Position numbers and translations under genes: made by a program
Shown: one piece after another, positions 56,901-64,000 of the stretch
How the letters are laid out: every line of letters starts with the position of its first letter
How positions within the stretch are numbered: the stretch's first letter is position 1
Notes under the pieces: generated by a model
What the model saw: the letters and a program-made list of their open reading frames with translations, nothing else
What the model was told of the DNA's origin: nothing
Databases searched by the model: none
Assembly: GCF_007197995.1 (NCBI RefSeq)
Contig: NZ_VKKH01000004.1
Coordinates: 372,001 to 436,000, forward strand
DNA from: Aliiglaciecola sp. M165
GTDB lineage: Bacteria; Pseudomonadota; Gammaproteobacteria; Enterobacterales; Alteromonadaceae
Length of the DNA stretch: 64,000 nucleotides
Direction of reading: 5' to 3'

Positions 56901-57060
56901 CGCCAGGATAACTTGTATTGATCGACACAATGGGCGGATCAATATCTGGATATTCACGTAGCGACAACATGCTGATTGCAACAATGCCGAAAATGATCAA
57001 CAACAAGTTAACTACTGAAGCAAAGACGGGCCTTTTTACCGACAAATCTGAAAGTATCAT
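53950..57060 (-). CDS. RND efflux inner-membrane pump (HAE1-like)
   Basis: A 1036-residue RND transporter with 12 predicted TM helices and two large periplasmic loops. Start DLSVKRPVFASVVNLLLIIFG is typical; TM4 GLVVDDAIVVIENI holds the proton-relay Asp pair; GVALSAFMTLYVVPIAYYWL is the final TM part. It exports hydrophobic compounds with the adaptor encoded 12 nt upstream and an outer-membrane TolC-like channel not found here. The substrate range is unknown. Confidence 0.93.
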   Translation of the reverse strand: MILSDLSVKRPVFASVVNLLLIIFGIVAISMLSLREYPDIDPPIVSINTSYPGASASIIETRITQLLEDRISGIEGIKNITSTSRNGRSNISIEFNLSRDIDAASNDVRERVSRALNNLPDQADPPEVSKSDSDESVIVWYNLRSDNLSVMELTDYADRFVVDRLSVVNGIARVQLGGGRTYAMKVWLDRNAMAAREITVADIERVIRSENVELPAGEVESNDRDFEVRVARSFLTPDDFADLTVKAGADGYLIKLGEVAKVELASEDDETQFRGDGVNMIGLGIVKQSKANTLEVAKEAKKAMEQISQTLPENIFIVPSYDSSVFIEESINEVYNTLGIAMALVVLVIYLFLGNIRATIIPAVTVPVSLVAAFIVMYALGFSINLLTLLALVLAIGLVVDDAIVVIENIYRRIEMGEPPLLAAYRGAREVGFAVVATTLVLISVFVPLVFLEGNIGRLFTEFALAIAAAVAFSSFTALTLSPMLSSKLLENRKRSSGFGKWMDTTFKKIETGYFNSLNKTLHQPIIVAIMLVLSVVALVQLSQKIPSEFVPKEDRGNFFISMQGAEGASFESNAANLKKVEDILLPYLDTGEVNRVLVRTPGFGGGAGIAIVGMANWKDRTRPTFDLMDEVSTKLSTIPDVRAFAIMRSSLGGRGLGRPVQFVLQGNTYEDLVRWRDIVLEKASENPNLLRLDSDYKETLPQLLVNIDRQRAADLGVSISDIGRTLETMLGQRRVSTYLDRGQEYDVIMEGWEEDYRSPQSIDNLYVRSQRTNALIPMDNLLSFEEQATSSRLNRYNRMRSITISANLADGYTVGEALTYLEDIVKTELPDSVSIDYKGESQLYQESGNSIIFIFILALAITFLVLAAQFESWIHPLVIMLTVPLALLGAFIGLYVSGSSLNIYSQIGLVMLIGLAAKNGILIVEFANQLRDAGMEFEDALKRAATQRLRPIVMTGFTTVFSALPLVLATGPGSESRAVIGVVIFSGVALSAFMTLYVVPIAYYWLARKTGSPEQLTQKIDQLDEQLPYKKGEAI

Positions 57061-57072
57061 AATGTCCTCCGG

Positions 57073-58137
57073 TTACAGTGTGGTTTCGCTGAGAATCGAC
57101 ACTGTGGAACCATTGCGCAGCCTTAGCGCGCCCTCAACAACCACCTGCTCACCGCTACTTAAACCCGAGACAATCTGCACTATCCCAGGGCGTCGAAGTC
57201 CGGTAACCACTTCTTTTTGAACGGCTTTGTCTTCCTCAATTACAAAGACAAACTGTTTATCTTCGTTTGGAATAATCGACTTTTCAGGCACAACCAACGA
57301 ATTCATTACACGTTTTTGTAAATTGATTTGTAATAACATGCCTGGGCGAAGCTTCAATTCTGGGTTGTCGATTATCGCTCTGACTTGGATGGAACGGGTA
57401 TTCGCATCAACCCGTGAATCGACACTGCTAATTTCCCCTTTGAATGTTTCGCCAGGGTACGCAACAGAAAGCGCATCGACCAGCTGCTTTTGAGCTAATG
57501 AAGGTAGATGGTTTTCGGATATATTGAAATCAACTTTGACCTGGCGCAAATCATCCAATGTTGTTAGCACATCGCTAGGTGTCACATAGGCACCAACACT
57601 AACCTGTCGAATGCCCAACTTACCTGCAAAGGGCGCTCGTAGTTCCAATTCTGCTAACCGTGCATTAGCGACTTCCAATTGTGCTTTAAGCGCTTTCACC
57701 CTGGCTTGTTGTTCATCAAGAAGTTGCTCTGAGGCTACGCTGGTGCGGGCGAGATTTGAAATACGTTTTAGCTGACGCTGCGCTTCTTGCAAGTTAATGG
57801 TAAGCTCGTTGACCCGGGCTTTTTCTTCACGGTCATTCAATGTCATGAGTAGTTGACCCGCTTCCACCACATCCCCATCATCAAAATGGATCGTTTGAAT
57901 AACATCCGATTGCTGGGTAGTAAGGGATACCGCCTCATTCGCTCGCGCTGTGCCTAAAGCTTCAACCACAACCGGAAATTCTGTTTGTGCAACCGTATAC
58001 ACCACTACAGGTGTTGCATTGCCACCACGACGGCCTTGTTTTTGCTCTTCATCTGCGGGCAGATTCAAGAATATTAAAAGTCCAATCAGCGCGACAGTCG
58101 CTATCATCAGCGGAGAAAGCATTTTTTTGATGGTCAT
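57073..58137 (-). CDS. RND efflux periplasmic adaptor (membrane fusion protein)
   Basis: A 354-residue adaptor with an N-terminal TM anchor (about 8-27), lipoyl/barrel-sandwich strands, a hairpin coiled coil (about 105-165) and a beta-barrel (LELRAPFAGKLGIRQVSVG, VDFNISENHLPSLAQ). It couples the RND pump to an outer-membrane channel. First gene of the two-gene operon; no local regulator is seen. Confidence 0.92.
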   Translation of the reverse strand: MTIKKMLSPLMIATVALIGLLIFLNLPADEEQKQGRRGGNATPVVVYTVAQTEFPVVVEALGTARANEAVSLTTQQSDVIQTIHFDDGDVVEAGQLLMTLNDREEKARVNELTINLQEAQRQLKRISNLARTSVASEQLLDEQQARVKALKAQLEVANARLAELELRAPFAGKLGIRQVSVGAYVTPSDVLTTLDDLRQVKVDFNISENHLPSLAQKQLVDALSVAYPGETFKGEISSVDSRVDANTRSIQVRAIIDNPELKLRPGMLLQINLQKRVMNSLVVPEKSIIPNEDKQFVFVIEEDKAVQKEVVTGLRRPGIVQIVSGLSSGEQVVVEGALRLRNGSTVSILSETTL

Positions 58138-58218
58138 TTAGGGTTCCCGAATTAAAGTGAAAAGAGCTACAACATTCCATTACGTACAGTTGATACTTTC
58201 ATAGTAGACTGTTCGCAA

Positions 58219-58818
58219 ATGAAAAGCGCAGCGATTATACGCCACAGCATGTTAAATAGATTAGTAATTTACCTCTGTATATCGGCAATTGGTCTTATAG
58301 GGTGCCAACAAGAGATCCCAAGCGATCCTGCTTGCAGAGTAAAAGAACAAGAAAAGCCAAAAACCATTGCAAACGCAGCCTGTATTATTCGTTTAGATGA
58401 TCAGTTGTTGACCGTCACCCATCGAATGACAGGACGATTTGATGTACCCGGAGGCACAACAGACATGTCGGAGTCTTCTCAATGTACGGCACACAGAGAG
58501 GTATGGGAAGAAACCGGATTCAACGTTGAAGTGGGTGAATGGCTGGCCACCAGCACTCAGGGTATGCGATTTTATAGTTGTAAACTCGCAGGGCATTTTG
58601 ACGGTGAGTTGCAAACTTTTCCCGTTCCACCCTGGTCGACAACTGAAATCGATGGGATCCAGTTGCTTGACCCCTTTGCAATATCCGATAAAGATTGGCG
58701 TTTCCCGAATCAGCTTCCATTGATTCGAGACATGTTTAATCAAGTAGAAGACTCTGCACAACCCAGCAAAAAACACCCTGCTGAAGAACTTCTGCCCAGG
58801 CCTGTCCCTGAATCGTAA
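58219..58818 (+). CDS. Nudix-hydrolase lipoprotein
   Basis: A 199-residue protein with a lipoprotein-type signal (AIGLIGCQQ, Cys29) and a full Nudix box: G-G-T-T-D-M-S-E-S-S-Q-C-T-A-H-R-E-V-W-E-E-T-G-F is written here residue by residue, satisfying Gx5Ex7REUxEExGU. Nudix enzymes hydrolyse nucleoside diphosphate derivatives, normally in the cytosol; a membrane-tethered periplasmic one is unusual. Start may be ATG 58219 or 58249; both give a lipobox. Confidence 0.8.
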   Translation: MKSAAIIRHSMLNRLVIYLCISAIGLIGCQQEIPSDPACRVKEQEKPKTIANAACIIRLDDQLLTVTHRMTGRFDVPGGTTDMSESSQCTAHREVWEETGFNVEVGEWLATSTQGMRFYSCKLAGHFDGELQTFPVPPWSTTEIDGIQLLDPFAISDKDWRFPNQLPLIRDMFNQVEDSAQPSKKHPAEELLPRPVPES

Positions 58819-58926
58819 TAAACCTGCGTAAAAAGAACTTATCTTCACTATTTATGCAAATAATTAAAAAAGTTTCGCTTTATGGGTATACTGGTCCGAT
58901 AAGTTGAAAACCTGATAGGATCGAAA

Positions 58927-60693
58927 ATGCCTCAATACCAAGCCCCTACAACTGATATCCAGTTTCTACTGCACGACTGGTTATCCCTTCAACAACATTA
59001 CGAAGCTATAGGACTCGGAGACTTTGACAAAGAGTTGGTTAACGAAATCATTAGCCAAGGAGCCAAATTTGCTGAACAAGTCATAGCTCCCCTTAATCGC
59101 GAAGGTGATGAACAAAGTTGCAAGCTAGAAAATGGCAAAGTGACCACGCCAGAAGGCTTTGCTCAGGCATACCAGGAATACATCGCTAATGGTTGGAATG
59201 CCATGCTCGGTGACGCGGATTACGATGGACAAGATCTGCCCTACTCGATGGCCGTGCCCGTGCATGAAATGCTTAACTCAGCCAATGTGAGTTGGCGATT
59301 AATCAGCATGCTCACTGAAAGCGCTGTACTTGCGGTAAGCAAGCATGGCGAGCAATCACTCAAAGATCGCTTTTTGGCGAAGCTAATTTCTGGTGAGTGG
59401 ACAGGCACCATGTGTTTAACCGAACCCCATGCAGGAACCGATCTCAGTCTACTGTCAACCAAAGCCGAGCCGCAGGCCGATGGTTCCTATCAAATCACCG
59501 GTAGCAAAATTTTCATCTCAGGTGGCGATCAAGACTGGACCGACAATGTATTACACCTTGTCTTAGCGCGTTTACCTGACGCCCCTGCTGGTGTTAAAGG
59601 GATAAGCTTGTTTCTAGTGCCCAAAATACTTTTGAATGAGCAAAATGAACTGTCTGAAGAAAACTCGCTATCGGTGGGTAGCTTAGAGAAAAAGATGGGT
59701 ATAAAAGCGTGTCCAACGTGCGTGATGAACTTCGATCAAGCAACAGGTTATTTAGTGGGGGCGCCACATAAAGGTTTGGCATGCATGTTCACCATGATGA
59801 ATGACGCACGTTTCCAAGTTGGCCTGCAAGGTCTTGGGATCGCAGAAGCCTCTTATCAAGGCGCTCTTGCCTATGCCCGAGAAAGATTGCAATCGCGGGC
59901 ACCTCAAGGGGTGCAAAACCCTGATGGAAAAGCTGATCCAATTATTGCACAGCCGGATGTACGCAAAATGTTGCTGACACAGAAATCCTTAACCGAAGGG
60001 TGTCGTGCGCTGAGCTTGTTATACGCAACGCAAATGGATATTGAGAAAAATGCTGAAGATGAAAAAACCAGGCATGACGCCGCAGCTGTACTGGCATTTC
60101 TTACACCTATCGCTAAAGGTTTTATGACTGACGTCGGTCAAGAAGCGAGTCATTTAGGCGTTCAAGTATATGGCGGACACGGATTTATTCGCGAATGGGG
60201 AATGGAGCAATTGATCCGCGATAGCCGTATTACCCAATTGTATGAAGGAACCAACGGGATCCAAGCTGCCGATTTAATTGGACGCAAATTGTCTCGTGAC
60301 AATGGCACCATGTTAGCCGCTACCGTAGACCTTTTTGAATCGCTAATTGATAAAATGACCGATGAGAGTTCTCGATCTCAAGCAAAATCAATACTAACTC
60401 AGTGGCAGGTTTTATCTCTGGACTTAAAAGAACGTTCTGCTATTGATCTGGCGGGCGCAGCCTACGATTACATGCACTACAGTGCGTACAGCTTAATAGG
60501 CGTACTATGGTTGAGTATGGCAGATTGTGCGGCTAATTCAGATAACTCATTGGTTAAAGCTGGCAAACAAAAGACCTGCGATTTTTATATTAAACGCATG
60601 TTGCCAAGAAGAGATGTGTTCGCACGTAATTTGTTGGAAGATGCTAATGATCTAGTCTCAGTTGAGGATAGTTTGTTCGACTATCAAAGTTAG
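58927..60693 (+). CDS. Acyl-CoA dehydrogenase, DmdC-like
   Basis: A 588-residue flavin dehydrogenase with the acyl-CoA dehydrogenase domains: N-terminal helical, central beta (CLTEPHAGTDLSLLSTKAE, GSKIFISGGDQDWTDN) and C-terminal helical. Its size, about 200 residues longer than short-chain enzymes, and its pattern match the DmdC (3-methylmercaptopropionyl-CoA dehydrogenase) group and relatives. In marine bacteria DmdC acts on DMSP breakdown, but general acyl-CoA use cannot be excluded. It stands alone with its own terminator. Confidence 0.8.
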   Translation: MPQYQAPTTDIQFLLHDWLSLQQHYEAIGLGDFDKELVNEIISQGAKFAEQVIAPLNREGDEQSCKLENGKVTTPEGFAQAYQEYIANGWNAMLGDADYDGQDLPYSMAVPVHEMLNSANVSWRLISMLTESAVLAVSKHGEQSLKDRFLAKLISGEWTGTMCLTEPHAGTDLSLLSTKAEPQADGSYQITGSKIFISGGDQDWTDNVLHLVLARLPDAPAGVKGISLFLVPKILLNEQNELSEENSLSVGSLEKKMGIKACPTCVMNFDQATGYLVGAPHKGLACMFTMMNDARFQVGLQGLGIAEASYQGALAYARERLQSRAPQGVQNPDGKADPIIAQPDVRKMLLTQKSLTEGCRALSLLYATQMDIEKNAEDEKTRHDAAAVLAFLTPIAKGFMTDVGQEASHLGVQVYGGHGFIREWGMEQLIRDSRITQLYEGTNGIQAADLIGRKLSRDNGTMLAATVDLFESLIDKMTDESSRSQAKSILTQWQVLSLDLKERSAIDLAGAAYDYMHYSAYSLIGVLWLSMADCAANSDNSLVKAGKQKTCDFYIKRMLPRRDVFARNLLEDANDLVSVEDSLFDYQS

Positions 60694-60712
60694 TTAACAA
60701 TTTCATAAAGCT

Positions 60713-60746
60713 AAAAAAAACCGGAGCCAATGTGCTCCGGTTTTTT
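60713..60746. terminator. Bidirectional terminator
   Basis: CCGGAGC and GCTCCGG pair around CAATGT with eight A before and six T after, between the convergent acyl-CoA dehydrogenase and nuclease genes. Confidence 0.88.
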
Positions 60747-60769
60747 ATGCCTGACTCTCTGTCAGATTC

Positions 60770-63700
60770 TTAAGGTGCGCATCGACTGCGTGTGCAAAGC
60801 GCTAGAAGTGCTCTCACGTCAGAGGTATTCACCACGCCATCATTGTTGTAGTCATGCTCCTCAACGGTAGCTTGGCCTGATCTTATCAAGTTAAGAAACA
60901 CGCGAATGTCTAAGCTGTCTACATCTTGGTCACCATCTAGGTCGCCTACGACGGCTGCGGCAACCAAGTCAAAGCTGACCATTACGGGATCGTGATCAGA
61001 CACTCTGAACGAGTCAGGGGCATAATACTCTGCTACTTGATTGTCAGACTTAAACTCAACGTTGTAGTCTAGAGACACCGGCTCATCGGCGTTTATATGC
61101 CATTCAATACTATCGATGGCTTGTGCAAGCAATGAACGAGTAGCTAATGCATGATCAAGGTATCCGTATTCACCGCCAAAGGTGTAAGAATACGCATCTG
61201 CCCCTTGGAAGTTCTCGATAACATTCACATAGCCACTTAGCTCAAGCGTTGCGATTGGATCTTCTTTGGCATACGCGTTCAAATCACCAATGATCAGCAC
61301 ATTCTCTTTATCAGCAAGTTCTGGAGCATCCGCTATCCATTGCGCCAATGCGCTAGATTGCGCAACACGAGTTGGATTAAAACAGCCTTGTCCATCGCCC
61401 TGGTCTGTGTCAGCACCACTTGAATTACGGCAACTCTTCGATTTGAAATGGTTAACTACAACGGTAATTTCTCCACCGTTGTTCGCCACAAAGGTTTGTG
61501 CCATAGGTGGACGGTTGAATACAGCGTCAAAATTTAGCTGCACATCACCTTCTAGGCTCACTGATGCTGGTTTATAAAGCAAACCCACGGCAATGGCATC
61601 AGTGCCAAGCGGACCAGTGCTGCTAACAAATGCATAGGTACCAGCGCCAGCAACAGCATTAAGTCTGTCAGTCAATTCAGCAATCATACTGTTGGCATCG
61701 AAACCATCATTTTCGATTTCCATTAGGCCAACAATATCAGCGTCCATCGCTGCGACGGCAGAAACTGTTTTAGCGATTTGACGTTCAAATTCTTCCAAAC
61801 TGTCAGCACCACGTGAGGTAGGGAATCCACCTCCTAATCCGTCACCGTTAAACAGATTCAAAACATTAATGCTTGCAACTGTGACATTTCCGCGAGTCAA
61901 CGAAGGCGCATCTTCACGAGGGTTGGTTTGCTCAAACGTTGGCTCAGATAGTGGGTGAATTCGATAATTACCAAAACTATAGTCCAATGGACCAGTCAAA
62001 GACGTCACCGTATCGCCACCTCTAAGGGTATTGCTAGCAGACAAGTTACCCGTTGGATAAACAACAGGATCTGGATTTTGTTGCGTTGAGGCATCATCCA
62101 TAACAACTCTGTTCAATGCATTTCGCTCCGCTAAAGCCGTCGCTTCCGGTGAAAGTGGCGCATGAAGATTAGTCGGTGTGAAAATGCGCTCTGAAGACAG
62201 AGTCACTTCACCAAAACGTCCTAAACCAAAGTTGTTAGTAACAACCAATGGTGCTGCGTTTGTGACCAACATACCTTCGATAGACTCAGCTTTCTCAGCA
62301 CTGTCAAATGGTAGTGAGAAGATCGTTGCATCAACACTTCCTGCACCACAGTCTAGAGCATCTGCAGAGACACTCAATTGAGTGCGGCCAAAGTTTTCTT
62401 CGACAGTGCCCAGAACTCGAACAACGCTACCAACAGCCGGCAATGCGCCACTAGCAAGATAGTCTACATACAAGCCTTCTGAAGTAGCCGAATCACCATC
62501 TTGGTCTGCATCTTCTTCTTGTAAGAAGAAAGCGCCAAGACCGTCATAGCTCCCCGTCACAACCGCTTCAACAATGTGATCCTGCCCCTCTAACAACGAG
62601 CTGCTACCAGAACCTTGGATCGCACTGATTAAGGTTGCAGGGTCAGCACATTGGCCGATGACAGGGTCTTCACCACCTGGGTCACCGCTTCCACCAAATG
62701 TTTTGCCATCCGGGCCAGAACCTGGTGTACCAAAATCTCCGTCTCCATAGCTCTCAACATTTTCAGCAAACCAATTAGCACCATCATTATTGTCCAATGT
62801 CGCACTGATCAATGTCATCGATGCGCCGTTTGGATCAGGGAAGACAGGACCGCCGTCATATTCAACAATGTCTTCAACTGACCCATCTGGACGCTGAAGA
62901 ACTATCTCATCAGCGCCGTTGGCGATAAACATGCCACTGTACTGATAGAGTGCTTCAAAACCACCATTGGTAGTACTGTCCTCGTTATTGGTAAACACCG
63001 CGTAGGTGCCTGCAGGGACGTACACATCCGTAGAGATAGTGTGTGAATCGCTGTCATTATCACGAAGCGTCCAACCGTTCATGTTAGCTGCAATAACGCC
63101 AGTGTTCAGCACTTCAAAGTACTCACCACTTCCGTCAGATACTGCACGAGGATTCTGCATGATTTCTGTGATCACCAAACTGAAACTTGCATCACCTGTT
63201 CCAGGTGTTCCTAAATCACCGGCACCATAAGCTTCTGTGCTTGTTGCCCATTTCGATCCCACATTGTTATCGCCAAACAGGTCAACCAAAACCATTGAAG
63301 CGCCATTTGGATCGGGGAAATCAGGGCCGCCATCGTAGGTTATCTCGTCAACGATGTTTCCATCTGGGTCGGTAAGAACCAACTCATCTCCACCGTTTGC
63401 CAACGCCATTGAGCTGCCATAAGCATACGCCAATTCAATACCACCGTTAGCGGTCATATCAGCGTTTCTGCCCAATACGGCATATTCCCCGACACCAATA
63501 AACACATCTTGGTCAACAACAAACGAATCAAAGTCGTTATCGCCAATAGTCCAACCGTTAAGGTTGATAACTTGGGTACTGGTATTTAGGACTTCAAACC
63601 ACTCACCATTTGAATCACTGACTACACTTGGGTTTTGCATAATTTCTGTGATCAACAGTGCATCAGCTTCGACTGTACCCGCGTCACCTCCTGGGTCACC

Positions 63701-64000
63701 ACCTTCACCAGGGTCGACAGGATCTCCGCCACCTTCACCACCTGTGTTTCCACAAGCTTCTGTGCTGTACAACATGGACACCCACTCTGGATGATCGATG
63801 TACGGGTTACGGTTGCCCTGATACTCGTAGATGTCGTCATTTCGAGCTTGCTCTGTGGTGTCCACAGGATCTGCAACATGCCATTCTACCAGGCGACAGA
63901 GCAATCCTAGGTTAGGTTGCCCCGTTGAAGTTAAGTTGCTGACCAGCACCAAATCAGGCGTTACGTCGCCCAAACCTTCATAACGAGTGTCCATGTAGAA
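60770..64000 (-). CDS. Large secreted multidomain nuclease, partial at the window end
   Basis: The 3' part (at least 1074 residues) of a gene running beyond the window; the first Met seen is internal. Near its visible start, ARNDDIYEYQGNRNPYIDHP matches the C-terminal part of endonuclease I (EndA/NucM). A Gly-rich linker and two lamin-tail domains follow (LLITEIMQNP... and VITEIMQNP..., each with N-G-W-T), then an OB-like region, an EEP nuclease domain (ASINVLNLF, GLMEIENDG, IIGDLNAY, SDHDPVMV, as in ExeM-type extracellular nucleases) and a dockerin-like pair of EF-hand repeats (DLDGDQDVDSLDIRVFL, DYNNDGVVNTSDVRALL). It would degrade extracellular DNA. Confidence 0.85.
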   Translation of the reverse strand, partial: FYMDTRYEGLGDVTPDLVLVSNLTSTGQPNLGLLCRLVEWHVADPVDTTEQARNDDIYEYQGNRNPYIDHPEWVSMLYSTEACGNTGGEGGGDPVDPGEGGDPGGDAGTVEADALLITEIMQNPSVVSDSNGEWFEVLNTSTQVINLNGWTIGDNDFDSFVVDQDVFIGVGEYAVLGRNADMTANGGIELAYAYGSSMALANGGDELVLTDPDGNIVDEITYDGGPDFPDPNGASMVLVDLFGDNNVGSKWATSTEAYGAGDLGTPGTGDASFSLVITEIMQNPRAVSDGSGEYFEVLNTGVIAANMNGWTLRDNDSDSHTISTDVYVPAGTYAVFTNNEDSTTNGGFEALYQYSGMFIANGADEIVLQRPDGSVEDIVEYDGGPVFPDPNGASMTLISATLDNNDGANWFAENVESYGDGDFGTPGSGPDGKTFGGSGDPGGEDPVIGQCADPATLISAIQGSGSSSLLEGQDHIVEAVVTGSYDGLGAFFLQEEDADQDGDSATSEGLYVDYLASGALPAVGSVVRVLGTVEENFGRTQLSVSADALDCGAGSVDATIFSLPFDSAEKAESIEGMLVTNAAPLVVTNNFGLGRFGEVTLSSERIFTPTNLHAPLSPEATALAERNALNRVVMDDASTQQNPDPVVYPTGNLSASNTLRGGDTVTSLTGPLDYSFGNYRIHPLSEPTFEQTNPREDAPSLTRGNVTVASINVLNLFNGDGLGGGFPTSRGADSLEEFERQIAKTVSAVAAMDADIVGLMEIENDGFDANSMIAELTDRLNAVAGAGTYAFVSSTGPLGTDAIAVGLLYKPASVSLEGDVQLNFDAVFNRPPMAQTFVANNGGEITVVVNHFKSKSCRNSSGADTDQGDGQGCFNPTRVAQSSALAQWIADAPELADKENVLIIGDLNAYAKEDPIATLELSGYVNVIENFQGADAYSYTFGGEYGYLDHALATRSLLAQAIDSIEWHINADEPVSLDYNVEFKSDNQVAEYYAPDSFRVSDHDPVMVSFDLVAAAVVGDLDGDQDVDSLDIRVFLNLIRSGQATVEEHDYNNDGVVNTSDVRALLALCTRSRCAP

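Noticed and set aside
1-64000. CRISPR arrays, tRNA or rRNA genes
   Set aside because: Looked for regularly spaced repeats and cloverleaf-like sequences; none was recognised by eye, though a tRNA scan would be decisive.

Overview
The window looks like chromosomal DNA of a marine gammaproteobacterium, most likely of the Alteromonadales (Glaciecola/Paraglaciecola/Alteromonas-like). This is inferred from moderate GC, the rpsU-yqeY-dnaG-rpoD block with divergent tsaD, the folB-folK-uppP neighbourhood, PhoB/PhoR, RdgC, and many signal-peptide lipoproteins and outer-membrane barrels. No rRNA, tRNA or CRISPR was recognised. The nearest-relative assignment is inference; no search was possible.

Region 1 (1-8120) is accessory DNA. 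A roughly 670-bp segment carrying an SRPBCC gene occurs twice as a direct repeat (4-674 and 4563-5233). Between the copies lie a two-gene membrane module on the minus strand (an ankyrin/transmembrane protein with a C-terminal cytosolic domain, plus a small RipA/8xMP-like membrane protein) and an HUH (Y1) transposase element. A decayed fragment of the same element sits at 7387-7589. A thioesterase, a retropepsin-like protease and a divergent winged-helix regulator lie beyond the second copy.

Region 2 (8303-32729) begins with a class-C beta-lactamase-like hydrolase. It is then dominated by a long minus-strand gene train (25279 to 9617) that looks like an energised envelope-spanning machine. The train encodes a TolQ/ExbB-like motor, two ExbD-like proteins, a proline-rich AgmX/TonB-like transducer, large TPR lipoproteins, DUF3570 and DUF4266 proteins, a TlpA thioredoxin, two beta-barrel proteins (one with an SH3 domain) and a CxxCH-containing lipoprotein. 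Diverging from it is a plus-strand operon of CxxCH proteins and a Tat-signal protein (26124-31467), followed by a secreted TPR protein with a TonB C-terminal domain. The motor part recalls the Myxococcus Agl-Glt gliding/secretion machinery. Its link to haem proteins is the most interesting system-level feature of the window.

Region 3 (32743-46358) holds two copies of a 196-bp MITE-like element with 19-bp terminal inverted repeats and 4-bp target duplications, a prolyl-4-hydroxylase-like enzyme, phoB-phoR, an orphan histidine kinase, rdgC, an HDOD protein, an M49-like peptidase, a GGDEF-EAL protein whose stop codon comes from the MITE, and hinT, uppP, folK and folB.

Region 4 (46487-53191) is conserved core: plsY, tsaD, rpsU, yqeY, dnaG and rpoD, closed by a strong terminator. 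Region 5 (53232-64000) has an alpha/beta hydrolase, a two-gene RND efflux system, a Nudix lipoprotein, an acyl-CoA dehydrogenase and the 3' part of a very large secreted nuclease. That nuclease fuses an endonuclease I-type end, two lamin-tail domains, an EEP nuclease and a dockerin-like tail, and it runs off the window end.
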